A DNA stretch of 64,000 bases from Pseudomonas marginalis (GCF_900105325.1 NZ_FNSU01000001.1:744001-808000), one strand, 5' to 3'; counted from the first letter of the stretch, positions 8,624 to 17,010 are shown. Numbers and translations are program-made. Notes: generated by a model from the letters alone, not told the origin.

Positions 8624-9625
8624 ATGAATGATTTACAGATCGACGACATCAAGACCGACGAAAACGCCGCCATGGTGTTGCTGGTCGACGACCAGGCCAT
8701 GATCGGCGAAGCCGTCCGGCGCGGCCTGGCCCACGAAGAAAACATCGACTTCCACTTCTGTGCCGACCCGCACCAGGCGATTGCCCAGGCCATCCGCATC
8801 AAGCCCACGGTGATCCTGCAGGACCTGGTGATGCCGGGCCTCGACGGCTTGACCCTGGTGCGCGAATACCGCAACCACCCGGCCACGCAGAACATCCCGA
8901 TCATCGTGCTTTCCACCAAGGAAGACCCGCTGATCAAGAGCGCGGCGTTCTCGGCGGGGGCCAACGATTACCTGGTCAAGCTGCCGGACAACATCGAACT
9001 GGTGGCGCGCATCCGCTATCACTCGCGTTCCTACATGACCCTGTTGCAGCGCGATGCCGCCTACCGTGCGCTGCGGGTCAGCCAGCAACAGCTGCTGGAC
9101 ACCAACCTGGTGCTGCAACGGCTGATGAACTCCGATGGCCTGACCGGGCTGTCCAACCGCCGCCACTTCGACGAATACCTGGAGCTGGAATGGCGCCGCG
9201 CCATGCGTGATCAGACCCAGCTGTCATTGCTGATGATCGACGTGGATTTCTTCAAGACCTACAACGACAGCTTTGGCCACGTCGAGGGTGATGAAGCCTT
9301 GCGCAAGGTCGCCAACACTATCCGCGAAGCCAGCAGCCGCCCCTCGGACCTGCCGGCACGCTACGGCGGCGAAGAGTTTGCCCTGGTGTTGCCGAACACC
9401 TCGCCGGGTGGGGCACGCCTGGTGGCGGAAAAGCTGCGCATGGCCGTCGCCGCACTGAAAATCCCGCATATCGCCCCGGCGGAAGGCTCGAGCCTGACCA
9501 TCAGCATCGGGCTGTCGACCATGACGCCGGTGCAGGGTACCGATTGCCGCCAGTTGATCATGGCGGCGGACAAGGGCTTGTATACGGCCAAGCACAACGG
9601 GCGAAACCTGGTCGGCATCGAGTGA
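8624..9625 (+). CDS. wspR: WspR, response-regulator diguanylate cyclase
   Basis: 333 residues. Receiver domain (LLVDDQAMIGEA; acceptor Asp 67 in ILQDLVMPGLDG), an alpha-helical stalk (~140-170) and a GGDEF domain whose active motif is GGEEF at 248-252. The product-inhibition I-site RxxD is present as RPSD (239-242). Phosphorylation by WspE promotes oligomerisation and c-di-GMP synthesis, which drives cellulose/EPS and biofilm formation. It is separated from wspF by 51 bases, unlike the overlapping upstream genes. Confidence 0.96.
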   Translation: MNDLQIDDIKTDENAAMVLLVDDQAMIGEAVRRGLAHEENIDFHFCADPHQAIAQAIRIKPTVILQDLVMPGLDGLTLVREYRNHPATQNIPIIVLSTKEDPLIKSAAFSAGANDYLVKLPDNIELVARIRYHSRSYMTLLQRDAAYRALRVSQQQLLDTNLVLQRLMNSDGLTGLSNRRHFDEYLELEWRRAMRDQTQLSLLMIDVDFFKTYNDSFGHVEGDEALRKVANTIREASSRPSDLPARYGGEEFALVLPNTSPGGARLVAEKLRMAVAALKIPHIAPAEGSSLTISIGLSTMTPVQGTDCRQLIMAADKGLYTAKHNGRNLVGIE

Positions 9626-9646
9626 CTCGAGGCCGCAACAGATCAA

Positions 9647-9682
9647 AATGTGGGAGGGGGCTTGCCCCCTCCCACATTTAAC
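9647..9682. repeat. REP palindrome between wspR and prfB
   Basis: A near-perfect palindrome, AATGTGGGAGGGGGC followed by TTGCCCCCTCCCACATT, 20 bases after the wspR stop. It would form a very stable hairpin and may also help terminate or protect the wsp message. The same core occurs at 1076-1101 and 46120-46167. Confidence 0.8.
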
Positions 9683-9781
9683 CCTGCGTAGTCTGCCTTT
9701 TCGCCAGGCGGGCTGCCGCTCCCCCCCGTTTGCCGTTATACTCGCCGGCTTTCAAAAGTTCGCCAACGAGTGCTGCCCGCC

Positions 9782-10877
9782 ATGGAAATCAACCCGATCC
9801 TTAACACCATCAAGGACCTGTCCGAGCGCTCCGAAACTATTCGGGGGTATCTTTGACTACGATCAAAAGCATGAGCGCCTGACCGAAGTCAATCGCGAGC
9901 TTGAAGATCCGAGTGTCTGGAACAAACCTGAATACGCCCAGGAACTGGGGCGCGAGCGCGCTGCGCTGGCGCAGATCGTCGACACCCTCGACGAACTGAA
10001 TACCGGCCTGGCCGATTGCCGCGACCTGCTGGACATGGCCGTCGAGGAAAACGACGAAGGCGCAGTGGGCGATGTCGTCGCCGAGCTGGCCCGTCTCGAG
10101 GAAAACCTCGCCAAGCTTGAATTCCGTCGCATGTTCAGCCACGAAATGGACCCGAACAACGCCTACTTGGACATCCAGGCCGGTTCCGGCGGCACCGAAG
10201 CCCAGGACTGGGCCAACATCCTGCTGCGCATGTACCTGCGCTGGGCCGACAAACGCGGTTTCGACGCCACCATCATGGAACTGTCGGCTGGTGAAGTCGC
10301 CGGCATCAAGGGCGCGACCGTGCACATCAAGGGTGAATACGCCTTTGGCTGGCTGCGTACCGAGATCGGCGTACACCGCCTGGTGCGCAAGAGCCCGTTC
10401 GACTCCGGCAACCGTCGCCACACCTCGTTCTCTGCGGTGTTCGTCTCGCCCGAGATCGATGACAAGGTGGAAATCGAGATCAACCCGGCCGACCTGCGTA
10501 TCGACACCTACCGCTCCTCCGGTGCCGGTGGCCAGCACGTAAACACCACCGACTCGGCCGTACGTATTACCCACGTACCGACCAACACCGTGGTGAGCTG
10601 CCAGAACGAACGTTCCCAGCACGCGAACAAGGACACCGCCATGAAAATGCTGCGGGCCAAGTTGTACGAGCAGGAAATGCAGAAGCGCAACGCCGCTTCC
10701 CAGGCCCTGGAAGACACCAAGTCGGATATCGGCTGGGGTCACCAGATCCGCTCTTATGTGCTCGATGCGTCGCGGATCAAGGATCTGCGCACTAACATCG
10801 AACGCAGCGACTGCGACAAGGTGCTCGACGGTGACATTGACGAATACCTGGAAGCCAGCCTGAAATCTGGCCTGTAA
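9782..10877 (+). CDS. prfB: Peptide chain release factor 2, with programmed +1 frameshift
   Basis: Translation starts at ATG 9782 (MEINPILNTIKDLSERSE), runs 24 codons to an in-frame TGA at 9854-9856, and must shift +1 at CTT|TGAC to continue from GAC 9855. The internal Shine-Dalgarno-like GGGGG and the sequence GGGGGTATCTTTGAC match the known autoregulatory frameshift of bacterial RF2. The product is 364 residues, the family norm. RF2 recognises UGA and UAA: the SPF tripeptide lies in VRKSPFDSGNRRHTSF and the catalytic GGQ in SSGAGGQHVNTTDSA. Adjacent to lysS, as in other gammaproteobacteria. Confidence 0.97.
9843..9857 (+). promoter_or_regulatory. prfB: prfB recoding signal
   Basis: GGGGGTATCTTTGAC: an internal Shine-Dalgarno-like purine run three bases before the slippery CTT, followed by UGA and C. 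When RF2 is scarce the ribosome slips +1 instead of terminating, so RF2 regulates its own synthesis. Confidence 0.95.
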
Positions 10878-10967
10878 CCCCTTGTAGGAACCGGGGGGAC
10901 GCCTGGTCCTTGCCGGCGATCCCCGGCCTACGCCTGGGACAACGAACCTGATGGAAAATTTAAAGAC

Positions 10968-12470
10968 ATGAGCGACCAACAACTCGACCCGCAAGCCCTG
11001 CAACAGGAAGAAAACTCCCTGATCGCCCTGCGCAAGGAAAAGCTGGCTGCCGAGCGCGCCAAGGGCAATGCCTTCCCCAACGACTTCCGTCGCGACAACT
11101 ACTGCGATGCCTTGCAGAAGCAGTACGCGGACAAGACCAAGGAAGAGCTGGCAGAAGCGGCGATCCCGGTCAAGGTGGCAGGTCGCATCATGCTCAACCG
11201 TGGCTCGTTCATGGTGATCCAGGACATGACCGGGCGTATCCAGGTCTACGTCAACCGCAAGACCCTGTCCGAAGAAACCCTGGCCTCGGTGAAAACCTGG
11301 GATATGGGCGACATCATCGCCGCCGAAGGCACCCTGGCCCGTTCCGGCAAGGGCGACCTGTACGTGGAAATGACCAGCGTGCGCCTGCTGACCAAGTCCC
11401 TGCGCCCGTTGCCGGACAAGCACCACGGCCTGACCGACACCGAGCAGCGTTACCGCCAGCGCTACGTTGACCTGATCGTCAACGAAGACGTGCGCCAGAC
11501 CTTCCGCGTGCGTTCGCAGGTCATCGCGCACATCCGCAGCTTCCTGATGCAGCGTGACTTCCTGGAAGTGGAAACCCCGATGTTGCAGACCATCCCGGGT
11601 GGTGCCGCAGCCAAGCCGTTCGAAACCCACCACAACGCACTGGACCTGGAAATGTTCCTGCGTATCGCGCCTGAGTTGTACCTCAAGCGTCTTGTGGTCG
11701 GTGGCTTCGAGAAGGTGTTCGAGATCAACCGCAACTTCCGTAACGAAGGCGTCTCGACCCGGCACAACCCGGAATTCACCATGTTGGAGTTCTACCAGGC
11801 CTACGCCGACTACGAAGACAACATGGACCTCACCGAGGAACTGTTCCGCGAGCTGGCGCAGCTTGTCCTCGGGACTACCGACGTGCCGTACGGCGACAAG
11901 GTGTTCCACTTCGGCGAGCCGTTCGTGCGCCTGTCGGTGTTCGACTCGATCCTCAAGTACAACCCTGAGTTGACCGCAGACGACCTCAACGACATCGACA
12001 AGGCCCGCGCCATCGCCAAGAAAGCCGGTGCCAAGGTGCTCGGTTTCGAAGGCCTGGGCAAACTGCAGGTGATGATTTTCGAAGAGCTGGTGGAGCACAA
12101 GCTGGAACAGCCGCACTTCATTACCCAGTACCCGTTCGAAGTGTCGCCGCTGGCCCGTCGCAACGACGACAACCCGAACGTCACCGACCGTTTCGAGCTG
12201 TTCATCGGCGGCCGCGAAATCGCCAACGCCTACTCCGAGCTTAACGATGCCGAAGACCAGGCCGAGCGCTTCATGGCCCAGGTGGCCGACAAGGACGCTG
12301 GCGACGACGAAGCCATGCACTACGACGCCGACTTCGTACGTGCCCTGGAATACGGCATGCCGCCAACGGCCGGTGAAGGTATCGGCATCGACCGCCTGGT
12401 GATGTTGTTGACCAACTCGCCGTCGATCCGCGATGTGATCTTGTTCCCGCACATGCGGCCACAAGCGTAA
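10968..12470 (+). CDS. lysS: Lysyl-tRNA synthetase (class II)
   Basis: 500 residues, the usual length. The N-terminal OB-fold anticodon-binding domain spans ~65-170 (VAGRIMLNRGSFMVIQDMTG). The class II catalytic domain follows with motif 2 (FRNEGVSTRHNPEFTMLEFY) and motif 3 (GEGIGIDRLVMLLTNSPSIR). It charges tRNA-Lys in the cytoplasm. It lies 90 bases after prfB; the spacer contains GC-rich palindromic sequence. A rho-independent terminator follows the stop. Confidence 0.97.
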   Translation: MSDQQLDPQALQQEENSLIALRKEKLAAERAKGNAFPNDFRRDNYCDALQKQYADKTKEELAEAAIPVKVAGRIMLNRGSFMVIQDMTGRIQVYVNRKTLSEETLASVKTWDMGDIIAAEGTLARSGKGDLYVEMTSVRLLTKSLRPLPDKHHGLTDTEQRYRQRYVDLIVNEDVRQTFRVRSQVIAHIRSFLMQRDFLEVETPMLQTIPGGAAAKPFETHHNALDLEMFLRIAPELYLKRLVVGGFEKVFEINRNFRNEGVSTRHNPEFTMLEFYQAYADYEDNMDLTEELFRELAQLVLGTTDVPYGDKVFHFGEPFVRLSVFDSILKYNPELTADDLNDIDKARAIAKKAGAKVLGFEGLGKLQVMIFEELVEHKLEQPHFITQYPFEVSPLARRNDDNPNVTDRFELFIGGREIANAYSELNDAEDQAERFMAQVADKDAGDDEAMHYDADFVRALEYGMPPTAGEGIGIDRLVMLLTNSPSIRDVILFPHMRPQA

Positions 12471-12485
12471 ATGTAGCGAAATCCG

Positions 12486-12513
12486 AAGCCGCCTTTTATA
12501 AGGCGGCTTTTTT
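12486..12513 (+). terminator. Rho-independent terminator of lysS
   Basis: Stem AAGCCGCC / GGCGGCTT with an 8-base loop, followed by six T residues. Confidence 0.9.
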
Positions 12514-12576
12514 ATGTGGCGTTTTTAAGCGTCAAGCAAACAGCGCCAGGTTTTGATCTATTCAAGGATGTGTGTC

Positions 12577-13293
12577 GTGAACCGCGTAACCGCTCAAGAA
12601 GGTGCCGCCGGCATTGCCGCTGCCGTGGCTGAAAGCGTCCAGTACCAGGGCCGTAAGGCCAGCCGTCGGGGCAGCGAGCAACGCAGGCAAGACATTCTCG
12701 ATGCAGCCATGCGCATCGTGGTGCGCGATGGCGTGCGGGCCGTGCGCCATCGGGCCGTGGCGGCCGAGGCCGGTGTGCCGTTGTCAGCCACTACCTATTA
12801 CTTCAAGGACATCGATGACCTGCTCACCGATACCTTCGCCCAGTACGTTGAACGCAGCGCCGCCTTCATGGGCAAGCTATGGGTGCGTAACGAAGGCCTG
12901 CTGCGTGAGATGGTCGCCTATGGCGATGGCAGCCCGGAATCGCGCTCGCAACTGGCCGATGACATCGCGCGGCTGACCGCCGACTATGTGCTGCGCCAGT
13001 TGACCAACCGCCGCGAGCATTTGATGGCCGAACAGGCCTTTCGCCAGGAAGCCTTGCTCAACCCGCGCCTGGCTGAGCTGGTGCGTTCCCACCAGCAGAT
13101 CCTGTTGCAGGGCACGGGGCAGTTTTTCCAGGTATTGGGCTCCCGCGAGCCGCAACAGGACGCCAAGGTGTTGACGGCGATTATCAGTCGGATGGAATAT
13201 CAGGGCCTGCTGGGCGGCGCAGAGCCTCTGACCGGTGAAGAGATGCTTGAGATCCTCAAGCGTTACATGCATTTGGTGTTGGCCTCGGTCTGA
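12577..13293 (+). CDS. TetR-family transcriptional regulator
   Basis: 238 residues from GTG 12577, chosen because AGGA lies 8 bases upstream; ATG 12568 and TTG 12553 are in frame but badly placed. The N-terminal helix-turn-helix is at about 34-80 (RRQDILDAAMRIVVRDGVRA; AAEAGVPLSATTYYFKDIDD), typical of TetR repressors. The C-terminal helical ligand domain is not diagnostic. In P. aeruginosa a TetR gene also lies next to lysS, so this is probably an old core gene. The target is unknown; the immediately downstream lipoprotein gene (16 bases away) is a candidate operon partner. Confidence 0.85.
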   Translation: MNRVTAQEGAAGIAAAVAESVQYQGRKASRRGSEQRRQDILDAAMRIVVRDGVRAVRHRAVAAEAGVPLSATTYYFKDIDDLLTDTFAQYVERSAAFMGKLWVRNEGLLREMVAYGDGSPESRSQLADDIARLTADYVLRQLTNRREHLMAEQAFRQEALLNPRLAELVRSHQQILLQGTGQFFQVLGSREPQQDAKVLTAIISRMEYQGLLGGAEPLTGEEMLEILKRYMHLVLASV

Positions 13294-13308
13294 CACCGGG
13301 GGAGTCCA

Positions 13309-13857
13309 ATGAAAACCTGGCGTGTGGCGGTAATCGCCTTGTCGTTCCTGTTGCTCAGCGGTTGCCTGGTCACGTTCAAGGACCCGTTGCCCGCCCATGA
13401 GGCGGCACCGGATGAGTTGCTGGGCCATTGGACCAGCAGGAATGCCTGGGGCGAACCGCTCAATCTGCGCATCAGCCGTGCCGGTGAGCACCGCTACAAG
13501 GCGGTGAGCTACCCTAAAGCCACGCCGGCCCAGCGCGATGAGTACCTGTTTACCGTTTCGCGTCATGGCAACCGCTGGTACCTGTCGGCACCGTTGCCGG
13601 CCCGGTTCGGAGGGCATTACTTCCTGGCGGGGTTCGAGTTCGACGATAAGCACGAATTGGTGGTCTATAACCTCGACCTCGAACAGATTCACCAGGCCAT
13701 CGGGCAACAGGTGCTGCAGGGCAGCAGCGTGGATACCGTCGAAGGCGCCGGCGTACGGGTCGACAGTTCCATGAGCCAGGTGTTTGCCTACCTGGATGAT
13801 CCGGCCAATGCCGATGTGTTCGTTGAAGCCGTGCGCTACCAGCGTGCGGGCAAATAA
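13309..13857 (+). CDS. Predicted lipoprotein, conserved hypothetical
   Basis: 182 residues with a lipoprotein signal peptide (MKTWRVAVIALSFLLLSGC; Cys at 19), so lipidated and exported. The mature part is beta-rich with no catalytic motif that I recognise (LGHWTSRNAWGEPLNLRISR; YFLAGFEFDDKHELVVYNLD). A good GGGG-type ribosome site precedes the ATG. It lies 15 bases after the TetR gene and 21 bases before the QEGLA gene, so an operon is likely. Function unknown. Confidence 0.8.
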   Translation: MKTWRVAVIALSFLLLSGCLVTFKDPLPAHEAAPDELLGHWTSRNAWGEPLNLRISRAGEHRYKAVSYPKATPAQRDEYLFTVSRHGNRWYLSAPLPARFGGHYFLAGFEFDDKHELVVYNLDLEQIHQAIGQQVLQGSSVDTVEGAGVRVDSSMSQVFAYLDDPANADVFVEAVRYQRAGK

Positions 13858-13878
13858 CGTTTAAAGAGGAAGCACCGG

Positions 13879-15156
13879 GTGGACGATTACCAGCAGACGA
13901 TACGCAGCTTGTCCGATCGCATTGTGCTGGCGCAAACACCGATTCGCGTCCTCGACGCCGTGAAGTGGGACGACAACATTCGCCAGGGATTCCTCAAGGC
14001 CAAGGGCAAGGCCATGCCCGCCGTGGATCGCGACTATTACCTGAACCGGCCGCTGTCGTTCGACTCCAGTGCGGTAAAGCTGGAATTCCAGAACATCGAA
14101 CGCGACATCACTCGCCGCCTCGGCCAGTTCAGCCCGGTGGGGCAGATCATGCGCCGCATGTGCCGCGAATACCGCATGGTGGTGCGCATGCTCGAAGCCC
14201 GCGGCACCGAGGACTTCGGCCTGATTTCCCAGGAGCTGTACGGCGCCGCCTCCGACGCCTTCCACGCCGGCGACCCGACCCTGGCTGACCTGGGCCTGAT
14301 GCTCTCCGACTACCTGAACAATATCGACGGCCGTGGTGACCTCAAGGACGAAGCCAAGACCCTGACCGCCAAGGACGCCGTGGCCCTGCTGCAAACCCGC
14401 CTGAACAAGGTATTTGGCGAAGCCGAAGAGACCATCCGGGTGTTTGAGTCCGACGGTATCGTTGCCGATGCCGCAGCGGGCGCCGACTACATCAAGATCC
14501 GCGCCGACGCGATGTTCAACGACCGCGACGTGCGTGCGCTGGAAGTCCACGAAGGCCTGGTGCATGTCGGTACCACGCTCAACGGCCAGAACCAGCCGAT
14601 CTGCACGTTCCTGTCCAAGGGCCCGCCGTCGTCCACCGTGACCCAGGAAGGCCTGGCGATCCTCATGGAGATCATTACGTTCGCCTCCTACCCGAGCCGC
14701 TTGCGCAAGCTGACCAACCGCACCCGTGCGATCCACATGGTGGAAGAGGGTGCCGACTTCCTGCAGGTGTTCGAGTTCTTCCGCGAGCAAGGCTTTGAAA
14801 TGGCCGAAAGCTATGGCAACGCCAGCCGGGTATTCCGTGGCTCGGTGCCGAACGGCCTGCCGTTTACCAAGGATCTGTCCTACCTCAAGGGCTTTATCAT
14901 GGTCTACAACTACATCCAGCTGGCCGTGCGCAAAGGCAAGCTGGAGCAAGTGCCGCTGCTGTTCTGCGGCAAGACCACCCTGGAAGACATGCGCACCTTG
15001 CGCCAACTGGTGGACGAAGGCCTGGTGGTGCCGCCCAAGTACCTGCCGGAGCAGTTCCGCGACATGAATGCACTGGCGGCGTGGATGTGTTTCTCCAACT
15101 TCCTCAACCACTTGAGCCTGGACCGGATCGAGGCGGATTACTCCAATATCCTTTAA
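13879..15156 (+). CDS. DUF1704 / QEGLA-motif protein, putative metallocarboxypeptidase
   Basis: 425 residues from GTG 13879, with AAAGAGGA 8 bases upstream. It contains the family-naming motif TQEGLAILMEI (QEGLA at ~256-260) and an HExxxH metal site, HEGLVH (~224-229). This bacterial family is often labelled 'flavohemoglobin expression-modulating QEGLA motif protein'. The related eukaryotic MATCAP enzymes are tyrosine carboxypeptidases using the same HExxxH arrangement, so a zinc-dependent peptidase activity is a reasonable inference. No signal peptide, therefore probably cytoplasmic. Substrate unknown. Confidence 0.85.
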   Translation: MDDYQQTIRSLSDRIVLAQTPIRVLDAVKWDDNIRQGFLKAKGKAMPAVDRDYYLNRPLSFDSSAVKLEFQNIERDITRRLGQFSPVGQIMRRMCREYRMVVRMLEARGTEDFGLISQELYGAASDAFHAGDPTLADLGLMLSDYLNNIDGRGDLKDEAKTLTAKDAVALLQTRLNKVFGEAEETIRVFESDGIVADAAAGADYIKIRADAMFNDRDVRALEVHEGLVHVGTTLNGQNQPICTFLSKGPPSSTVTQEGLAILMEIITFASYPSRLRKLTNRTRAIHMVEEGADFLQVFEFFREQGFEMAESYGNASRVFRGSVPNGLPFTKDLSYLKGFIMVYNYIQLAVRKGKLEQVPLLFCGKTTLEDMRTLRQLVDEGLVVPPKYLPEQFRDMNALAAWMCFSNFLNHLSLDRIEADYSNIL

Positions 15157-15183
15157 ACGTTGTTATTCACGAGGCTTCAACGG

Positions 15184-16089
15184 ATGAGAATCCTCGGCAT
15201 TCTGTGCCTGCTACTCACATTGAACGGTTGCAGCTCGCTGCTGTTCTACCCCGAACCCGGCCTGCCGTTCACGCCCGAAAAAGCGCACTTGCAATACCGC
15301 GATGTCACCCTCACCACCGCCGACGGTGTGAAGTTGCACGCGTGGTGGCTGCCGGCCAAGGCCGGAGTACCCGTCAAAGGGACGGTGCTGCACCTGCACG
15401 GCAACGGCGGTAACCTGGCCTGGCACCTGGGCGGCAGCTGGTGGTTGCCGGAGCAGGGCTACCAGGTACTGCTGCTGGACTATCGCGGTTACGGGCTGTC
15501 GGCAGGCAAGCCCTCGCTGCCAGCGATCTATCAGGACGTGGACGCGGCGTTCAACTGGCTCGACCAGGCGCCCGAAACCCAGGGCCAGCCGTTGATCGTC
15601 CTCGGTCAAAGCCTCGGCGGTGCGCTGGCGGTGCATTACCTGGCGGAACACCCGCAGCGTCAAGTCCAACTCAAGGCCCTGGTACTGGACGGCGTGCCCG
15701 CCAGTTATCGTGACGTAGGACAATTCGCCCTGAGCACCTCCTGGTTAACATGGCCCTTCCAGGTGCCCTTGTCTTGGCTGGTGCCCGACGCCGACAGCGC
15801 GATCAACGCCATGCCGCAACTGACCGGCGTGCCGAAATTGCTGTTCCACAGCCTGGATGACCCGATCGTGCCCGTGGCCAACGGTATCCGCCTGTATCAG
15901 GCCGCGCCACCGCCACGGGTATTGCAGTTGACCCGCGGCGGCCATGTGCAGACCTTTGCCGACAAGACTTGGCAAACCGTGATGCTGCGCTATCTGGACG
16001 ACCCGCAGCACTTCAACGGCCTGCGCCGCCTGGGCGAGATTCCGAATTACCCCATTCCTAAAGTTGATCCATCAGAGAGCCCGCAATGA
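15184..16089 (+). CDS. Lipoprotein alpha/beta hydrolase
   Basis: 301 residues from ATG 15184, which gives a clean lipoprotein signal (MRILGILCLLLTLNGC; Cys 16). A TTG at 15160 would add an implausible leader. The alpha/beta-hydrolase fold is shown by HLHGNGGNLAWHLG (oxyanion region), LLLDYRGYGLSAGKP, the nucleophile elbow VLGQSLGGALAVHYL (Ser in GQSLGG), Asp in FHSLDDPIVPV and a late His in TRGGHVQTFAD. It resembles BEM46/YfhR-type serine hydrolases. Substrate unknown. The stop overlaps the next ATG by four bases. Confidence 0.87.
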   Translation: MRILGILCLLLTLNGCSSLLFYPEPGLPFTPEKAHLQYRDVTLTTADGVKLHAWWLPAKAGVPVKGTVLHLHGNGGNLAWHLGGSWWLPEQGYQVLLLDYRGYGLSAGKPSLPAIYQDVDAAFNWLDQAPETQGQPLIVLGQSLGGALAVHYLAEHPQRQVQLKALVLDGVPASYRDVGQFALSTSWLTWPFQVPLSWLVPDADSAINAMPQLTGVPKLLFHSLDDPIVPVANGIRLYQAAPPPRVLQLTRGGHVQTFADKTWQTVMLRYLDDPQHFNGLRRLGEIPNYPIPKVDPSESPQ

Positions 16090-16412
16090 GCGAAGAACGC
16101 AACATGATCCCGCTGATCCTCACCGGCATCGGCACCATCATCGGCACCGTCGGCTGCCTGTGGTACTACGGCTATTTGCACTTCGCCAAGCCTGAGGATG
16201 CGTTGCTGCTCAGCGACTTCACCATGCTCAAGACCGTGCCGGGCGAGGACTACAAGATCTCCCTGACCCCGGCCGCTCAAGTGGCACAGTGCGTCGATGG
16301 TGTGCTGGTCATGTTCGATACCGAACAAAAAGGCTTGAGTGGAGTGTTGGTCAACAACAAAAAGCAGGCGGTGCGTTGCATGGGCCAGGAAACCCCGCAA
16401 CTGCAGCAGTAA
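16086..16412 (+). CDS. Small membrane protein, conserved hypothetical
   Basis: 108 residues. One transmembrane helix at about 7-28 (MIPLILTGIGTIIGTVGCLW) followed by a short polar domain with two further cysteines (AQCVDGVLVMFD; AVRCMGQETP). Its ATG overlaps the stop of the hydrolase gene, so the two are translationally coupled and probably act at the same membrane. No known domain recognised. Confidence 0.8.
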   Translation: MSEERNMIPLILTGIGTIIGTVGCLWYYGYLHFAKPEDALLLSDFTMLKTVPGEDYKISLTPAAQVAQCVDGVLVMFDTEQKGLSGVLVNNKKQAVRCMGQETPQLQQ

Positions 16413-16492
16413 GCCAGCGCGTCGAGTCCGTGGGAAAACGCCACTCAGCCTGGGGATTCGTCCCTTGGTGCAGGTCCGAGTCTTCCCAGGCC

Positions 16493-16520
16493 GGAACCAT
16501 CTCTATTTGCCCGCCACAGA
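16493..16520 (+). promoter_or_regulatory. HrpL-type (hrp box) promoter
   Basis: GGAACC at 16493-16498, a 15-base spacer, then CCACAGA at 16514-16520. This matches every fixed position of the published hrp box GGAACC-N15/16-CCACNNA, recognised by the ECF sigma factor HrpL (RspL in P. fluorescens). It stands 61 bases before the start of the harpin-like gene and points toward it. A second full match lies at 17011. Confidence 0.8.
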
Positions 16521-16525
16521 CTATG

Positions 16526-16549
16526 GACTGATCGGTGTGACTGATCGGT
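16526..16549 (+). repeat. Short direct repeat in the leader of the harpin-like gene
   Basis: GACTGATCGGT occurs twice, at 16526-16536 and 16539-16549, just downstream of the hrp box and therefore inside the predicted 5' leader. Function unknown. Confidence 0.5.
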
Positions 16550-16581
16550 CCTTTTCGTTAGTTATTGTGGAGTCGACATTT

Positions 16582-16905
16582 ATGACAAGCATCAGCGGAA
16601 CACAGTCTCCAGTGAATACGGGCAGCTATGGCGCCGGCGGGAGCTCCCAGGGAGACCTCAACCAACAGATTGATGACGTAAAAAGCAAAATTAACCAAAT
16701 GGAGTCACAAGGCTCCCAGGGTGGGCAGGGAAGCGGTGGGGCCGGCGGCGGAGAGAGTCTCGAGGACCTGAAGGAGCTACTGAAGAAGCTGCTTGCACAA
16801 CTGCAGCAACAAGGTGCACAGGGCGGCCAAGGCGGCGAAGGCGGCCAGGGCAATGGCCAGATTCCGCAACCCGACTATCAGGGGGGGGGCTCGATCAACA
16901 CCTGA
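16582..16905 (+). CDS. Harpin/Hpa1-like Gly/Gln-rich protein, candidate type III secreted
   Basis: 107 residues from ATG 16582, with a GTGGAG ribosome site 8 bases upstream. Composition is harpin-like: very rich in Gly, Gln and Ser, with no Cys, Trp, His or Phe. It holds two predicted amphipathic/coiled-coil helices, ~25-42 (LNQQIDDVKSKINQMESQ) and ~59-77 (SLEDLKELLKKLLAQLQQQ), separated by runs such as GGQGSGGAGGG and GGQGGEGGQGNGQ, the layout of Xanthomonas Hpa1/HpaG harpins. The N terminus (MTSISGTQSPVNT) has Ile at position 4, many Ser and no acidic residue in the first 24, as expected of type III export signals. An hrp box lies upstream and a strong terminator downstream, so this is a one-gene unit. 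Function inferred, not proven; another low-complexity secreted protein is possible. Confidence 0.7.
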   Translation: MTSISGTQSPVNTGSYGAGGSSQGDLNQQIDDVKSKINQMESQGSQGGQGSGGAGGGESLEDLKELLKKLLAQLQQQGAQGGQGGEGGQGNGQIPQPDYQGGGSINT

Positions 16906-16919
16906 TTGCCCACCCGTGG

Positions 16920-16950
16920 AAAAACCCGCCTGCCATAGGCGGGTTTTTGT
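16920..16950 (+). terminator. Rho-independent terminator after the harpin-like gene
   Basis: Stem AAAAACCCGCC / GGCGGGTTTTT with a 7-base loop, followed by T-rich sequence, 15 bases after the stop codon. Confidence 0.92.
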
Positions 16951-17010
16951 GTATCCGGGGTCAGGTTAGCCACGGCCCGCTCAATGTCCACAGGGGGGCG
17001 GGATTTATTT

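Noticed and set aside
10887..10935. GGAACC in the prfB-lysS gap
   Set aside because: No CCACNNA at 15-16 bases; the stretch is a GC-rich palindromic spacer.
9837..12464. 875-residue open frame on the minus strand across prfB and lysS
   Set aside because: It lies opposite two highly conserved genes, is rich in His/Val/Gly/Gln as GC-rich antisense frames are, and has no domain.
16339..16581. Upstream extension of the harpin-like gene to 188 residues
   Set aside because: The extension crosses the previous gene, the hrp box and the predicted transcript start; the ATG at 16582 has a good ribosome site.
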